This document shows positions 35,101 to 44,544 of a DNA stretch of 64,000 nt, in pieces. The first letter of the stretch is position 1. Each line of letters starts with the position of its first letter. A program made the position numbers and the translations under genes. Below the pieces are notes generated by a model. The model made no database searches and was not told the DNA's origin. It worked only from the letters and a program-made list of their open reading frames with translations. The DNA is from Wenyingzhuangia marina (GTDB lineage Bacteria > Bacteroidota > Bacteroidia > Flavobacteriales > Flavobacteriaceae), in assembly GCF_900130035.1 (NCBI RefSeq), contig NZ_FQXQ01000004.1, positions 186,001 through 250,000 of the forward strand. Reading direction: 5' to 3'.

Positions 35101-36261
35101 TTAATAGCTTAAAATGAATTCATCATTAATTTTTGTGTCTTCTTTTTTCTTCTTCTTCTTCTTCTTCTTCTTCTTCTTCTTTTTGACTTTCTTTTTGTTT
35201 TTTTCTTTTTTTGTTTTTTCCTTTTGCTCTTCTTCTTTGGCGATTTCTTTTAGAAATTCATCTAAAGATTGATTATCATCAATAGTAGTATTTTTTTCTA
35301 CTTCCTCTACAATATCATCATCTTCAGTTTTATTTATTATTTCTGGTTCTTTTGGATTGTCGATAATTTTATCTGGAGTCTCTATAACCTCTAATTGAGT
35401 GTCTTTTTTTCTATCTATGTATTCCCATCTATCATAATGTTTATCAATTCTAAAGGCTAGGTTTATACCAATTTCATGACCCGAAATGCCTTCGCCAATA
35501 TTGGTTTTGTAATTAGCGGCAATAGCTAAGTTTTTATTAACCAAAAAAGGAGTTCCTATTCCAATAGTTGAGTAATGACTGTCTTTAGAACCATAAAACT
35601 GAAATTGTAAATAAGGGTTCCATCTTTTTGCTACTACAAAAGATGATGAAACTGAATAGACCATTTGAGCATAACTTCCGTTGTAGTTATAATAATCTAG
35701 TTGGTTGTTTAATGAGACTTTTCTATTGATATTGTTTTGAGTAATAATACTCATACTATAACTACTTATGCCTCCGTTGTAAAATTTATGACTAGCTAAC
35801 GGTGTATGATATTTAGCTTGAATTGCAATACTTGGAATTAATCCATTGTATTTAAAACCATAACGTCTTTTCCAGCTCCTTTTAAGCTCGGGACTTTCTT
35901 TGTTAACATGTTCATAAATTAAATACTTAAGTCCTATTGATAAATTTTCGGTACCAGAAAGGTTAGAGTTGTTTATTTCTCCTGTAGAAAATCTATGGTT
36001 TAAAGTAGCTTCTAGTCTTTCAGATAAAAAACCATAATGTATATCAAGATCATTGCTAAAAGTATTAATCTTGTAATTGGTGTTTTTTCTGTTTAAATTA
36101 TTTGATAATATTGAGTTTTCTATTTGAAAAACACCTCTTCCTACCGCATAAGGTGTTTCTGTGTCACCTGGTCTATTGGCATTTATAATGTTGGTATATT
36201 GGGCATAATTTGTGTTAGTAAATAGTATAAAACACAATATGCTCAGAAGAATTCGATTCAT
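35101..36261 (-). CDS. Outer-membrane beta-barrel-like protein with poly-lysine tail
   Basis: 386 residues. Signal peptide (ends near NYAQ), then about 270 residues of alternating short beta-strands (for example ANRPGDTETPYAVGRGVFQIE, residues about 28-48) resembling the transporter/MetA-pathway-of-phenol-degradation type of outer-membrane barrels annotated in Flavobacteriia. After residue 290 an acidic segment (EDDDIVEEVEK) leads to a tail of mostly lysine and glutamate with a run of 14 lysines, encoded partly by eleven uninterrupted AAG codons (plus-strand CTT repeat at 35149-35181). It leads an operon with rsmE and murF. Function unknown. Confidence 0.75.
   Translation of the reverse strand: MNRILLSILCFILFTNTNYAQYTNIINANRPGDTETPYAVGRGVFQIENSILSNNLNRKNTNYKINTFSNDLDIHYGFLSERLEATLNHRFSTGEINNSNLSGTENLSIGLKYLIYEHVNKESPELKRSWKRRYGFKYNGLIPSIAIQAKYHTPLASHKFYNGGISSYSMSIITQNNINRKVSLNNQLDYYNYNGSYAQMVYSVSSSFVVAKRWNPYLQFQFYGSKDSHYSTIGIGTPFLVNKNLAIAANYKTNIGEGISGHEIGINLAFRIDKHYDRWEYIDRKKDTQLEVIETPDKIIDNPKEPEIINKTEDDDIVEEVEKNTTIDDNQSLDEFLKEIAKEEEQKEKTKKEKNKKKVKKKKKKKKKKKKKKEDTKINDEFILSY
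35149..35181. repeat. (CTT/AAG)11 trinucleotide microsatellite in coding sequence
   Basis: Eleven perfect CTT units on the plus strand, read as AAG (Lys) codons on the minus strand in the outer-membrane protein tail. Length changes would keep the frame. Confidence 0.95.
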
Positions 36262-36332
36262 GAAAACAGAAAAATTATGATATGTAAATATAATATTTTA
36301 TAGTAGAGCGGGTAGGTTCGTTTTCAAATTAT

Positions 36333-36340
36333 TATTTTTG
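36333..36340 (+). promoter_or_regulatory. Putative -7 box for the DUF4834-YfhO operon
   Basis: TATTTTTG, 20 bp upstream of the start at 36360; full TAnnTTTG match. No -33 seen. Confidence 0.45.
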
Positions 36341-36359
36341 AGCAACTAAAGAAAAATCA

Positions 36360-36614
36360 ATGCAAGAAGCCGGATTTATAAATTTTATTAGAACACTATT
36401 AATTATACTTGCAGTATATTATATTTTTAAGTTTTTTGTTAAATATGTAGTACCTGTTTTATTGGTGAATTACGTTCAGAAGAAAACAGGTCAGCAAGTA
36501 AAAAAAGAACCTTTAGAAAAAGAAGGAACGGTTACAATTGACAAAAAACCAGCTCAAAACAATGTTGTGAATGATAATGTTGGTGAGTATGTAGATTACG
36601 AGGAAATAGATTAA
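36360..36614 (+). CDS. DUF4834 family small membrane protein
   Basis: 84 residues. One N-terminal hydrophobic stretch (RTLLIILAVYYIFKFFVKYV) followed by a charged cytosolic tail. The pattern and the position directly before yfhO match DUF4834 proteins of Flavobacteriia. It may be an accessory membrane subunit for YfhO; no function is known to me. It is the first gene of the polysaccharide operon. Confidence 0.75.
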   Translation: MQEAGFINFIRTLLIILAVYYIFKFFVKYVVPVLLVNYVQKKTGQQVKKEPLEKEGTVTIDKKPAQNNVVNDNVGEYVDYEEID

Positions 36615-36633
36615 TTCCAAAATAAAAATAATT

Positions 36634-39048
36634 TTGAAAAAAACATTTAACGTTAAACAGGTTGCTGTTTATATAGGTGTAATTATCGCTTTTAGCGTAG
36701 TTGCCCTTTTTTATTTTAAGCCTGTTTTAAAAGGATATAAAATATTTCAGAGTGATATTGCTCAGTTTAGAGGAATGTCTAAAGAACTAAAAGATTATAG
36801 AGCAGAAAACGGAAAAGAAGCATTTTGGACAGATGCTGCTTTTGGAGGAATGCCTTCTTATCAATTAAGTACTTATTACCCTAACGATTATATTAAAAAG
36901 TTAGATAGCCTTATTCGTTTTTTACCTAGACCAGCAGATTATTTATTTCTGTATTTTCTAGGATTTTTTGTGTTGTTAACCGTTTTAAAATTCGATTGGA
37001 AATTAGCTTTGATAGGCTCTTTAGCTTTTGGTTTTTCTACTTATTTTATCATTATTTTAGGAGTTGGTCACAATGCAAAGGCTCATGCAATTGGTTATAT
37101 TCCTTTGGTTTTAGCCGGAGTATTGTTACTTTTTCAAAAAAGATATGTAGTTGGGTTTGTTTTAACTGCCTTGGCAACTTCATTAGAAATGCAAGCAAGT
37201 CACCCACAAATGACCTATTATATGTTGTTTATGTTGTTGTTTGTAGGCTTGTTTTTTGTGATAGAACAAATTAAAAAAGGAATCTTAAAAAGTTCTTTAA
37301 AACCTATTTCTTTAGTCGTGCTAGCCATGGTGATTGGTTTGTTAACCAATGCACAAAGTATGTTGGCTACCAAAGAATATGCAGCACACAGTACTCGTAG
37401 TAAAAGCGAGTTAACCGTAACTTCTGATGGAAAACCAAAAGAAGTTTCTACAGGTTTGTCTAAAGATTATATTACAGAATATAGTTATGGAATATTAGAA
37501 ACTTTTAATTTAATGATTCCTCGTTTGGTTGGAGGGGCGAATAACGAAGATTTAGGAAGAGATTCTAATACTTATAAATTTTTAGCATCAAAAATAGGAG
37601 CTGGACAAGCTGTTAATTTTTCTAAAAGCGTACCTACTTATTGGGGAAATCAACCTATTGTGGCAGCACCTGCATATATAGGAGTGGTATTTGTTTTCTT
37701 GTTTTTTATAGGATGCTTTTTGGTAAAAGGATGGATAAAAAAGGGATTGGTAGCTGCTACTATATTTTCAATATTATTAAGTTGGGGAAAAAACTTTGGT
37801 TTTTTAACTGATTTGTTTATTGATTATATGCCTCTATATAATAAGTTTAGGGCAGTTTCTTCTATTCAAGTCATTGCAGAAATTTGTATTCCTTTGTTGG
37901 GGATGTTGGCTTTAAAAGAGTTCTTTTCTGATACCGTTCCTAAAGAAGAAAAAATAGAATCTACAAAAATAGCGACAATCCTTATTGGTGGAATTTTAAT
38001 CATTTTTACTTTTTTTGGAGGAATGTTGTTTTCTTTCTCAGGATTAAATGATGCATATTATAATCAACAAATTCCTGGTTTTTCTGGAGCTTTACAAGCC
38101 GATAGAAAAGATATATTATTTTCGGATGGATTAAGATCTATTGTTTTGGTTGCTATTACTGTTGGTGTTTTATGGATGGTTTTAAATGTTAAAATAAAAA
38201 AGCAATACGGAATTCTTGTTTTGGGAGTGGTGATGTTGTTTGACACTTTAACCGTTGCCAAACGTTATGTAAACGATGATGATTTTTTACCTGCTAATAA
38301 AGTTGAAAAACCATTTTCGCCATCTGCAGCAGATAAACAAATTCTTCAAGATAAAAGTCATTACAGAGTGGCTAATTTTAGTGGGAATTTTATGAATGAT
38401 GGAGCTACTTCTTATTATCACAATTCTATAGGAGGATATCACGCAGCAAAACCACGTAGATATCAAGAGTTGGTAGATTATCAATTGTCTAAAAACAACA
38501 TGGAAATTATTAACATGCTAAATACAAAGTATTTTATTGTGGCTTCAGAGCAAGGTCAGCCAGAAGCTCAAAAAAATCCTGATGCTAATGGAAATGCATG
38601 GTTTGTACATAATATTATTTCTGTAGACAATGCAGATGATGAAATTTTAGCCTTAACAGATTTTGATTCTAAAAATGATGTAGTCATCAACACCCAAGAT
38701 TTTAAAGTACAACCTACAGAAGTAGATTCTACGGCAACCATATCATTAGTTTCTTATGAACCAAATGAATTGGTATATACTTCTCAGTCTGAAAAAACAC
38801 AATTGGCTGTGTTTTCTGAAATGTATTACCAACCAGGGTGGAATGCTTATGTTGATGGAAAATTAACTCCACATTACAGAGCAAATTATGTGTTAAGAGC
38901 TATGAATATTCCAGCGGGAAAACATAAAATTATATTTAAGTTTGAGCCAAAAGTAATTCAACAAGGATCTATGTTGAGTTTAGTGGGATATGGATTGTTA
39001 ATCCTAGTATCTGTTGGAATCTTCTTTATAGAAAAGAAAAAACAATAG
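36634..39048 (+). CDS. YfhO-family membrane protein
   Basis: 804 residues, starting with TTG (no ATG nearby in frame). About twelve membrane segments spread through the first 520 residues, an early periplasmic loop with FRGMSKELKDYRAENGKEAFWTD region and FGGMPSYQL, a large soluble domain (about 530-770) and a final segment. YfhO-type proteins are GT-C-like membrane proteins; in Bacillus YfhO glycosylates lipoteichoic acid. Its acceptor here is unknown but the neighbours point to surface polysaccharide or glycolipid. It is followed by a GT4 gene 4 bp away. Confidence 0.88.
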   Translation: MKKTFNVKQVAVYIGVIIAFSVVALFYFKPVLKGYKIFQSDIAQFRGMSKELKDYRAENGKEAFWTDAAFGGMPSYQLSTYYPNDYIKKLDSLIRFLPRPADYLFLYFLGFFVLLTVLKFDWKLALIGSLAFGFSTYFIIILGVGHNAKAHAIGYIPLVLAGVLLLFQKRYVVGFVLTALATSLEMQASHPQMTYYMLFMLLFVGLFFVIEQIKKGILKSSLKPISLVVLAMVIGLLTNAQSMLATKEYAAHSTRSKSELTVTSDGKPKEVSTGLSKDYITEYSYGILETFNLMIPRLVGGANNEDLGRDSNTYKFLASKIGAGQAVNFSKSVPTYWGNQPIVAAPAYIGVVFVFLFFIGCFLVKGWIKKGLVAATIFSILLSWGKNFGFLTDLFIDYMPLYNKFRAVSSIQVIAEICIPLLGMLALKEFFSDTVPKEEKIESTKIATILIGGILIIFTFFGGMLFSFSGLNDAYYNQQIPGFSGALQADRKDILFSDGLRSIVLVAITVGVLWMVLNVKIKKQYGILVLGVVMLFDTLTVAKRYVNDDDFLPANKVEKPFSPSAADKQILQDKSHYRVANFSGNFMNDGATSYYHNSIGGYHAAKPRRYQELVDYQLSKNNMEIINMLNTKYFIVASEQGQPEAQKNPDANGNAWFVHNIISVDNADDEILALTDFDSKNDVVINTQDFKVQPTEVDSTATISLVSYEPNELVYTSQSEKTQLAVFSEMYYQPGWNAYVDGKLTPHYRANYVLRAMNIPAGKHKIIFKFEPKVIQQGSMLSLVGYGLLILVSVGIFFIEKKKQ

Positions 39049-39052
39049 CTCC

Positions 39053-40243
39053 ATGCGTATAGGAATGATTTTAGACAAGACATTTCCGCCAGATCCAAGG
39101 GTGGAAAATGAAGCTGTTGCTTTGGTTGGGGCTGGGCATCAAGTTTTTTTGTTTTGTTTAAAATATGATGATAATCAACTTGATTTTGAAATTGTTAATG
39201 GAGTTCAAGTTTGTAGATATACTTCAAATCAATTTGAGTACAAGTTATCAGCATTAGCTTATACAATTTCTTTGTATACCCGTAAAATGTCTCGAAAAAT
39301 TGAACATTTTATAGAAAGTCAGAAAATTGAAGTTTTGCATATTCATGATATTAGAATCGCTCAAGCTACTCTTAAGGCTAATAAAAAATATCAATTAAAA
39401 ACAATACTTGATTTACATGATAACTTACCAGAGGTAATGAAGTTTTATCCTCATTTACAGAAGTTTCCGGGTAAGTATATTATTTCTCCTCAAAAATGGA
39501 AAAAAAAAGAAGAGGAGTTTATTCAGCAAGCAGATAAAATCATAACAGTATCTCAAGAATTTATAGAGGAGGTTGTTCGAAGAACAAAGATTTCAGACGA
39601 TAAAATTCTATTGGTTCCCAATACAGTTAGAAAGTCTTTCTATGAAGAAGCGGTAATTGATCCCCTTATTATTGAAAAATACAAAGATAATTTTGTGATT
39701 TTGTATTTGGGAGATACTCATTTAAGAAGAGGTTTACAAACAGCTATAGAAAGCATTCCTGTTTTAATAAAAACCATTCCTAATATAAAATTTGTAATTG
39801 TTGGTACTAACACAACAGATGTAGTGTTAAAACAAGATGTTAAAAAACTAGGAATTGAAGAGTATGTAGATTTTGAAGGATGGAAAAATGTACTTTTATT
39901 TCCATCATACATTAAGGCAAGTCATATTTGTATATCTCCTTTACATAGAAGTATTCAGCATGATGTGGCTTATGCTAATAAATTATTTCAGTATATGAGT
40001 TTTGGAAAACCATTGTTGGTAAGCAATGCCATTGCTCAAAAAAAACTAATAGAAAGAATAGATGCTGGATTGGTTCATATTGAAAAAGATGTTAAAGATT
40101 TTTCTGAAAAAGTGATTTTATTAGCAAAGAATGAGGAGTTGAGGCTACAAAAAGGAGAAAATGGTCAGAGGTTTTTGAAAGAAGAGTTTGTTTGGGAACA
40201 AACCTCTAAGAACTTATTAGAAATGTATAAGAAACTAAAATAA
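39053..40243 (+). CDS. Glycosyltransferase family 4 protein 1
   Basis: 396 residues, GT-B fold. N-terminal acceptor domain starts MRIGMILDKTFPPDPRVENEA, and the C-terminal nucleotide-sugar domain shows KILLVPNTVR, YLGDTHLRRGLQTAIE and ISPLHRS...YMSFGKPLLVS. It should add a sugar at the cytosolic face to a lipid-linked glycan. Its stop codon directly touches the start of the next GT4 gene. The sugar is unknown. Confidence 0.92.
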   Translation: MRIGMILDKTFPPDPRVENEAVALVGAGHQVFLFCLKYDDNQLDFEIVNGVQVCRYTSNQFEYKLSALAYTISLYTRKMSRKIEHFIESQKIEVLHIHDIRIAQATLKANKKYQLKTILDLHDNLPEVMKFYPHLQKFPGKYIISPQKWKKKEEEFIQQADKIITVSQEFIEEVVRRTKISDDKILLVPNTVRKSFYEEAVIDPLIIEKYKDNFVILYLGDTHLRRGLQTAIESIPVLIKTIPNIKFVIVGTNTTDVVLKQDVKKLGIEEYVDFEGWKNVLLFPSYIKASHICISPLHRSIQHDVAYANKLFQYMSFGKPLLVSNAIAQKKLIERIDAGLVHIEKDVKDFSEKVILLAKNEELRLQKGENGQRFLKEEFVWEQTSKNLLEMYKKLK

Positions 40244-41497
40244 ATGAGAGTTTTAGTCATTACATATTATTGGCCCCCAGCCGGAGGTTCTGGCGTGCAG
40301 CGTTGGTTAAAGTTTGTAAAGTATTTACAAGATTTTGATATTACTCCAGTGGTTTACACCGTTGAAAATCCAGATTATCCAATTGTAGATGCAACTTTGT
40401 GTAATGATATTCCAAAAGGAATAGAAGTGATAAAACAACCTATTTGGGAGCCTAATCAGATTATGAATGTTTTTGCTAATAAGAAAAAAGTAAAAACTAG
40501 TGCTGGTTTTTTAGGAACCAAAAGAAGTTTGAGTTCTAAAATAGCTACTTATATAAGAGCTAATTATTTTATTCCCGATGCTCGTATGTTTTGGATAAAA
40601 CCATCGATTACTTATTTAGAGAAGTATTTATCAGAAAATAAAATAGATGTAATTATTTCTACAGGGCCACCACACACCACTCACATGATTGGTTTGGGTT
40701 TAAAAAAGAAATTAAACATCCGTTGGATTGCTGACTTTAGAGATCCGTGGACAGAAATTGATTATTTTCATCAACTGCCTTTGACTCAAAAATCCATCAA
40801 AAAACATGAATATTTAGAGCAAGAAGTTTTAAAACATGCTGATGAGGTTTTGGTGGTGGGTAATCAAATGAAAAAATCATATGATGTTTTTTCTAAAAAC
40901 GTACATGTCATCACCAATGGTTTTGATGGAGAGGTAAGCACTGAAAAAAATCTAGATGAAGCTTTTACTATCACTCATATTGGAATGTTAAATGCTGATA
41001 GAAACCCAATGGTTTTATGGAAAGCCTTATCATTATTAAAAAATAAAATTGATTTTAAAGTTCAGTTAATAGGAAAAGTTGCTCAAGAAGTAAAAGAGAG
41101 TATTGAAAGATATCAACTCTCAGGAAAGATTACTTTTATAGATTATTTACCTCATGAAGAAGTAAAAAGCTACCAGCAAAAATCACAAGTATTACTATTG
41201 GCTGTAAACAATGTTCCTAGTGCAAAAGGAATTGTAACAGGAAAAATATTTGAGTATTTACAAGCACAAAGACCAATTGTAGCCATTGCTCCAACAGATG
41301 GAGATTTGGCGGTAATTTTAGAAAAATCAAAAGCAGGTTTTGTGGTAGATTTTAAGGATGTGAAAAAGTTAACAGAAATACTTGTAGATTTACATACACA
41401 ATTTAAGTTGGGAGCGTTAACAGTAAATTCGGTAGGAGTAGAGCAATATCATCGAAAATCTTTAACAGGGCAATTGGCAAACATTATTAAAAAGTAA
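40244..41497 (+). CDS. Glycosyltransferase family 4 protein 2
   Basis: 417 residues, GT-B fold with the N-terminal motif ITYYWPPAGGSGVQRWLKF typical of one flavobacterial GT4 group, and a C-terminal domain with HIGMLNADRNP, VQLIGKV and GKIFEYLQAQRPIVAI. It starts on the base after the previous stop and is followed by wecB after 1 bp, so it is part of the same tightly packed operon. Specificity is unknown. Confidence 0.92.
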   Translation: MRVLVITYYWPPAGGSGVQRWLKFVKYLQDFDITPVVYTVENPDYPIVDATLCNDIPKGIEVIKQPIWEPNQIMNVFANKKKVKTSAGFLGTKRSLSSKIATYIRANYFIPDARMFWIKPSITYLEKYLSENKIDVIISTGPPHTTHMIGLGLKKKLNIRWIADFRDPWTEIDYFHQLPLTQKSIKKHEYLEQEVLKHADEVLVVGNQMKKSYDVFSKNVHVITNGFDGEVSTEKNLDEAFTITHIGMLNADRNPMVLWKALSLLKNKIDFKVQLIGKVAQEVKESIERYQLSGKITFIDYLPHEEVKSYQQKSQVLLLAVNNVPSAKGIVTGKIFEYLQAQRPIVAIAPTDGDLAVILEKSKAGFVVDFKDVKKLTEILVDLHTQFKLGALTVNSVGVEQYHRKSLTGQLANIIKK

Positions 41498-41498
41498 G

Positions 41499-42587
41499 GT
41501 GAAAAAAATAGTTACCATATTAGGAGCAAGACCACAGTTTGTAAAAGCAGCGGTGTTGAGTAGAGTTATTGTAGAACACGATGAACTTGAAGAAGTGATT
41601 GTGCATACTGGTCAGCATTATGACAATAACATGAGTATGGTCTTTTTTGAGGAAATGCAAATTCCTGTTCCTAAATACAATTTAAATATTAATGGATTGA
41701 GTCATGGAGCCATGACTGGACAAATGTTGGCTAAAATAGAAGAGGTTTTAATTTTTGAAAAACCAGATGCTGTAGTGGTTTATGGAGATACCAACTCAAC
41801 TTTGGCAGGAGCTTTGGCAGCACAAAAGTTAGGAATTAAAGTTGTACATATAGAAGCCGGTTTAAGATCTTTTAACATGTCTATGCCAGAGGAAGTCAAC
41901 AGAATTGTTACGGATAGAATTGCAAATTTATTGTTGTGTCCTACCCAGACAGCGATTGATAATTTGGAAAATGAAGGTTTTGGAAATCACGATATTAAAA
42001 TTGTGAATTCTGGTGATATTATGAAAGATGCTGTCGAGTTTTACGGAGCTTTATCAAAAGAAAAAGCTACAGTGCTAGAAAAACATCAGTTGGTGAAAAA
42101 TAAGTTTGTTTTGGCAACCATTCACAGACAAGAAAATACAGATGATCTCAATGCTTTAAAAGGAATTTTTGAAGGGTTAACGACTATTCATCAATATAAA
42201 AAAGTAGTGATGCCTTTGCATCCTAGAACCAAATCTATTTTAGAAAAACATCAATTAACCTATCCTATTACATTTATAGATCCTGTGGGGTATTTTGATA
42301 TGTTGGCCTTGTTACAACATTGTGCTTTGGTGGTGACTGATAGTGGAGGGTTGCAAAAAGAAGCCTTTTTTAATAAAAAAGCCTGTGTAATTGCTCGTGA
42401 AGAAACCGAATGGGTAGAGTTGGTAAATAATGGATTTGCTACTTTGGTAGGAAGTAATGCTGTTAAAATGCAAGAAGCTTATCAACATCATATTTCAGCC
42501 ATACATGATTTTTCTATGTCTTTATACGGAAATCAAGTTGGTGAAACTATTTACAAAGAAATAAAAATGTTGATTATTCAAAAATAA
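41499..42587 (+). CDS. wecB: UDP-N-acetylglucosamine 2-epimerase, non-hydrolysing
   Basis: 362 residues, starting with GTG. Family blocks: ILGARPQFVKAA, HTGQHYDNNMS, VVYGDTNSTLAGALAA, HIEAGLRSFN, MPEEVNRI and TDSGGLQKEA. It makes UDP-ManNAc from UDP-GlcNAc, a precursor for surface polysaccharides. The neighbouring dehydrogenase that would form ManNAcA is not in this operon, so ManNAc itself or another derivative may be used. Confidence 0.95.
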   Translation: MKKIVTILGARPQFVKAAVLSRVIVEHDELEEVIVHTGQHYDNNMSMVFFEEMQIPVPKYNLNINGLSHGAMTGQMLAKIEEVLIFEKPDAVVVYGDTNSTLAGALAAQKLGIKVVHIEAGLRSFNMSMPEEVNRIVTDRIANLLLCPTQTAIDNLENEGFGNHDIKIVNSGDIMKDAVEFYGALSKEKATVLEKHQLVKNKFVLATIHRQENTDDLNALKGIFEGLTTIHQYKKVVMPLHPRTKSILEKHQLTYPITFIDPVGYFDMLALLQHCALVVTDSGGLQKEAFFNKKACVIAREETEWVELVNNGFATLVGSNAVKMQEAYQHHISAIHDFSMSLYGNQVGETIYKEIKMLIIQK

Positions 42588-42593
42588 TTAGGT

Positions 42594-42640
42594 GTTCTAG
42601 TGTAGTCTAGAACAAATGCATCTCGACTACGCTCGATGAC
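42594..42640. repeat. REP-like double hairpin element
   Basis: First hairpin: GTTCTAG / CTAGAAC with loop TGTAGT (42594-42613). Second: CATCTCGACTACGCTCGATG (42619-42638), an imperfect hairpin whose core resembles the short CTCGACTRCGCTCGA repeats scattered in many Bacteroidota genomes. It lies in the 67-bp gap between wecB and the flippase gene. Confidence 0.55.
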
Positions 42641-42654
42641 CAATAGAATCAAAA

Positions 42655-44118
42655 ATGGGAATTGTTTTAAAAGAATCATACAGAAACACGGTTACTTTAC
42701 TTGTAGCTATTCTAATAGGAGCTGTAAATGCATTGTTTTTATACACTTATTTTTTAGGAGATCAGTATTATGGACTTGTTACTTTTTTATTGTCAACGGC
42801 CTTTATTTTAAAACCATTAATGGCATTGGGAGTAAATTTTAGTGTTGTAAAATTCTTTTCGTTATTTACTTCTAAAGAAGAAACAGATAAGTTTTTAAGT
42901 TCAGCTTTATGGTTTCCATTGGTTTTAGTAATTCCTTTGGGAATGATCGGTGTTGGTTTTTACGGAAAGATTTCTGACTGGTTGTCTGAGGAAAATCCTT
43001 TGGTAAAAGATTATACTTATTTAATTTTTTTAGTTGCCTTGGCAACTGCTTATTTTGAGATTTTTTATGCTTGGGCTAGAGTTCATTTAAAATCGGTTTA
43101 TGGAAATTTATTAAAAGAACTTTTTGTAAGAATTGCAGCTACTATTTTGTTGTTTGCTGTTTATTTAGAGTGGATTAATGCTCATCAATTTGTACTATGG
43201 TTAACAGGAACCTATTTTTTACAAACATTTTTAATGATGTTATTTGCGTTTAAATTATACTTGCCTAAGTTCAGTTTTTCCTTACCTGATAATTTTTGGG
43301 AAATTGTAAAATATAGTCTTTATATTATCATGGCAGGCTCTGCAGCTACTATTTTGTTGGATATAGATAAGTTTATGATTCCGCAAAAAGAAGCTATAGA
43401 AGAAGTCGCTTTTTATGCTGTTGCGGTGTATATAGGAACGGTGATTGAAATTCCTGGTAGGGCTATGAGTCAGATTGTACAGCCTTTAACAGCCAAAGCA
43501 TTAAACGAAGAGAATGATGTTGATGTATTAGATTTATATCAAAAAACATCGATTACTCTATTAATAGCTTCGGGTTTGATTTTTATTTTGGTAAATGCCA
43601 ATTTAGAATCTTTGTTTGCCTTATTGCCCAAAAAATATACTGGAGGTTTTTGGGTGGTGTTAATGATTTCTATAACCAAATTATATCACATGTTTTTAGG
43701 GAACAACGGAGCCATTATTTCTAATTCTAAATACTATAAAATTTTATTACCTTATGGAGTAGGAATGGCTTTTTCTGTAATTCTTTTAAATGATTGGTTG
43801 ATTGAACTTATGGGAATTAACGGAGCGGCGTTGTCTACTTTAATTGTAGTACTAGTTTTTAATACGGTAAAATTAGGGTATGTAAAAAAGAAATTTAACA
43901 TTTGGCCAACAACCCGAAAAACATGGATTGCACTATTTTTTATAACATTATTTACTGTGATAGGTGTTTTGTTTAATTTCAAATTTCATCCTGTTGTAAA
44001 TATATTATCAGAATCTGTTCTTTTAGGAGTGGCTTATCTTTTTGTATTGATTCATTTTCAGCTATCTACAGATATTACAGCAGTTTATCATCAATTTAAA
44101 TCAAAACTAAAAAAGTAG
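42655..44118 (+). CDS. Polysaccharide flippase (Wzx/MATE-like, MOP superfamily)
   Basis: 487 residues with about twelve to fourteen membrane segments, starting MGIVLKESYRNTVTLL, the usual entry of lipid-linked oligosaccharide flippases. It likely moves undecaprenyl-linked repeat units made by the GT4 enzymes across the inner membrane. No Wzy polymerase or Wzc is visible in the operon, so whether the product is O-antigen, capsule or a short glycan is open. It is separated from wecB by a repeat element. Confidence 0.88.
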   Translation: MGIVLKESYRNTVTLLVAILIGAVNALFLYTYFLGDQYYGLVTFLLSTAFILKPLMALGVNFSVVKFFSLFTSKEETDKFLSSALWFPLVLVIPLGMIGVGFYGKISDWLSEENPLVKDYTYLIFLVALATAYFEIFYAWARVHLKSVYGNLLKELFVRIAATILLFAVYLEWINAHQFVLWLTGTYFLQTFLMMLFAFKLYLPKFSFSLPDNFWEIVKYSLYIIMAGSAATILLDIDKFMIPQKEAIEEVAFYAVAVYIGTVIEIPGRAMSQIVQPLTAKALNEENDVDVLDLYQKTSITLLIASGLIFILVNANLESLFALLPKKYTGGFWVVLMISITKLYHMFLGNNGAIISNSKYYKILLPYGVGMAFSVILLNDWLIELMGINGAALSTLIVVLVFNTVKLGYVKKKFNIWPTTRKTWIALFFITLFTVIGVLFNFKFHPVVNILSESVLLGVAYLFVLIHFQLSTDITAVYHQFKSKLKK

Positions 44119-44140
44119 TGTATTTTTTAGAATTTGAGTT

Positions 44141-44170
44141 TTGTAAGTGGATATAAAAACACTATATTTG
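44141..44170 (+). promoter_or_regulatory. Promoter of rpsF-rpsR-rplI
   Basis: TTG (44141-44143), 19-bp spacer, TATATTTG (44163-44170): the best match to the Bacteroidota vegetative promoter in the window, 33 bp upstream of rpsF. Confidence 0.75.
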
Positions 44171-44203
44171 CACCCGATTTAAATTTAATTAAAAACAATC
44201 ATT

Positions 44204-44542
44204 ATGAATCATTACGAAACTGTTTTCATTTTGAATCCCGTTTTATCTGACGTTCAGGTAAAGGAAACAGTACAAAAGTTCGAGGACTATTTGGTTTCTA
44301 AAGGTGCCGAAATGTTACATAAGGAAGATTGGGGGCTAAAGAAATTAGCTTACACAATCCAAAAGAAAAAAAGTGGATTTTACCACTTATTTGAGTACAA
44401 AGTTGCTGGTGAAGTAATTGCTCCTTTTGAATTAGAATTTAGACGTGACGATAGCGTTATGCGTTATTTAACAGTTAAGTTAGATAAGCACGCTGCTGCA
44501 TGGGCTGAGAAAAGAAAGTCTAACTTAAAATCTGCGAAGTAA
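44204..44542 (+). CDS. rpsF: 30S ribosomal protein S6
   Basis: 112 residues, full length. Start [16 protein letters not shown], the [24 protein letters not shown] block and the [10 protein letters not shown] segment are diagnostic. S6 pairs with S18 on the 30S platform. First gene of the three-gene ribosomal operon; rpsR starts 2 bp later. Confidence 0.98.
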   Translation: MNHYETVFILNPVLSDVQVKETVQKFEDYLVSKGAEMLHKEDWGLKKLAYTIQKKKSGFYHLFEYKVAGEVIAPFELEFRRDDSVMRYLTVKLDKHAAAWAEKRKSNLKSAK

Positions 44543-44544
44543 TT

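Noticed and set aside
35098-35200. Low-complexity CTT tract as a possible CRISPR or tandem-repeat array
   Set aside because: It is a simple trinucleotide run in a coding frame, without spacers.
42636-42842. Plus-strand frame of 68 residues before the flippase gene
   Set aside because: Out of frame with the flippase, overlaps its first 63 codons and has no recognisable domain.
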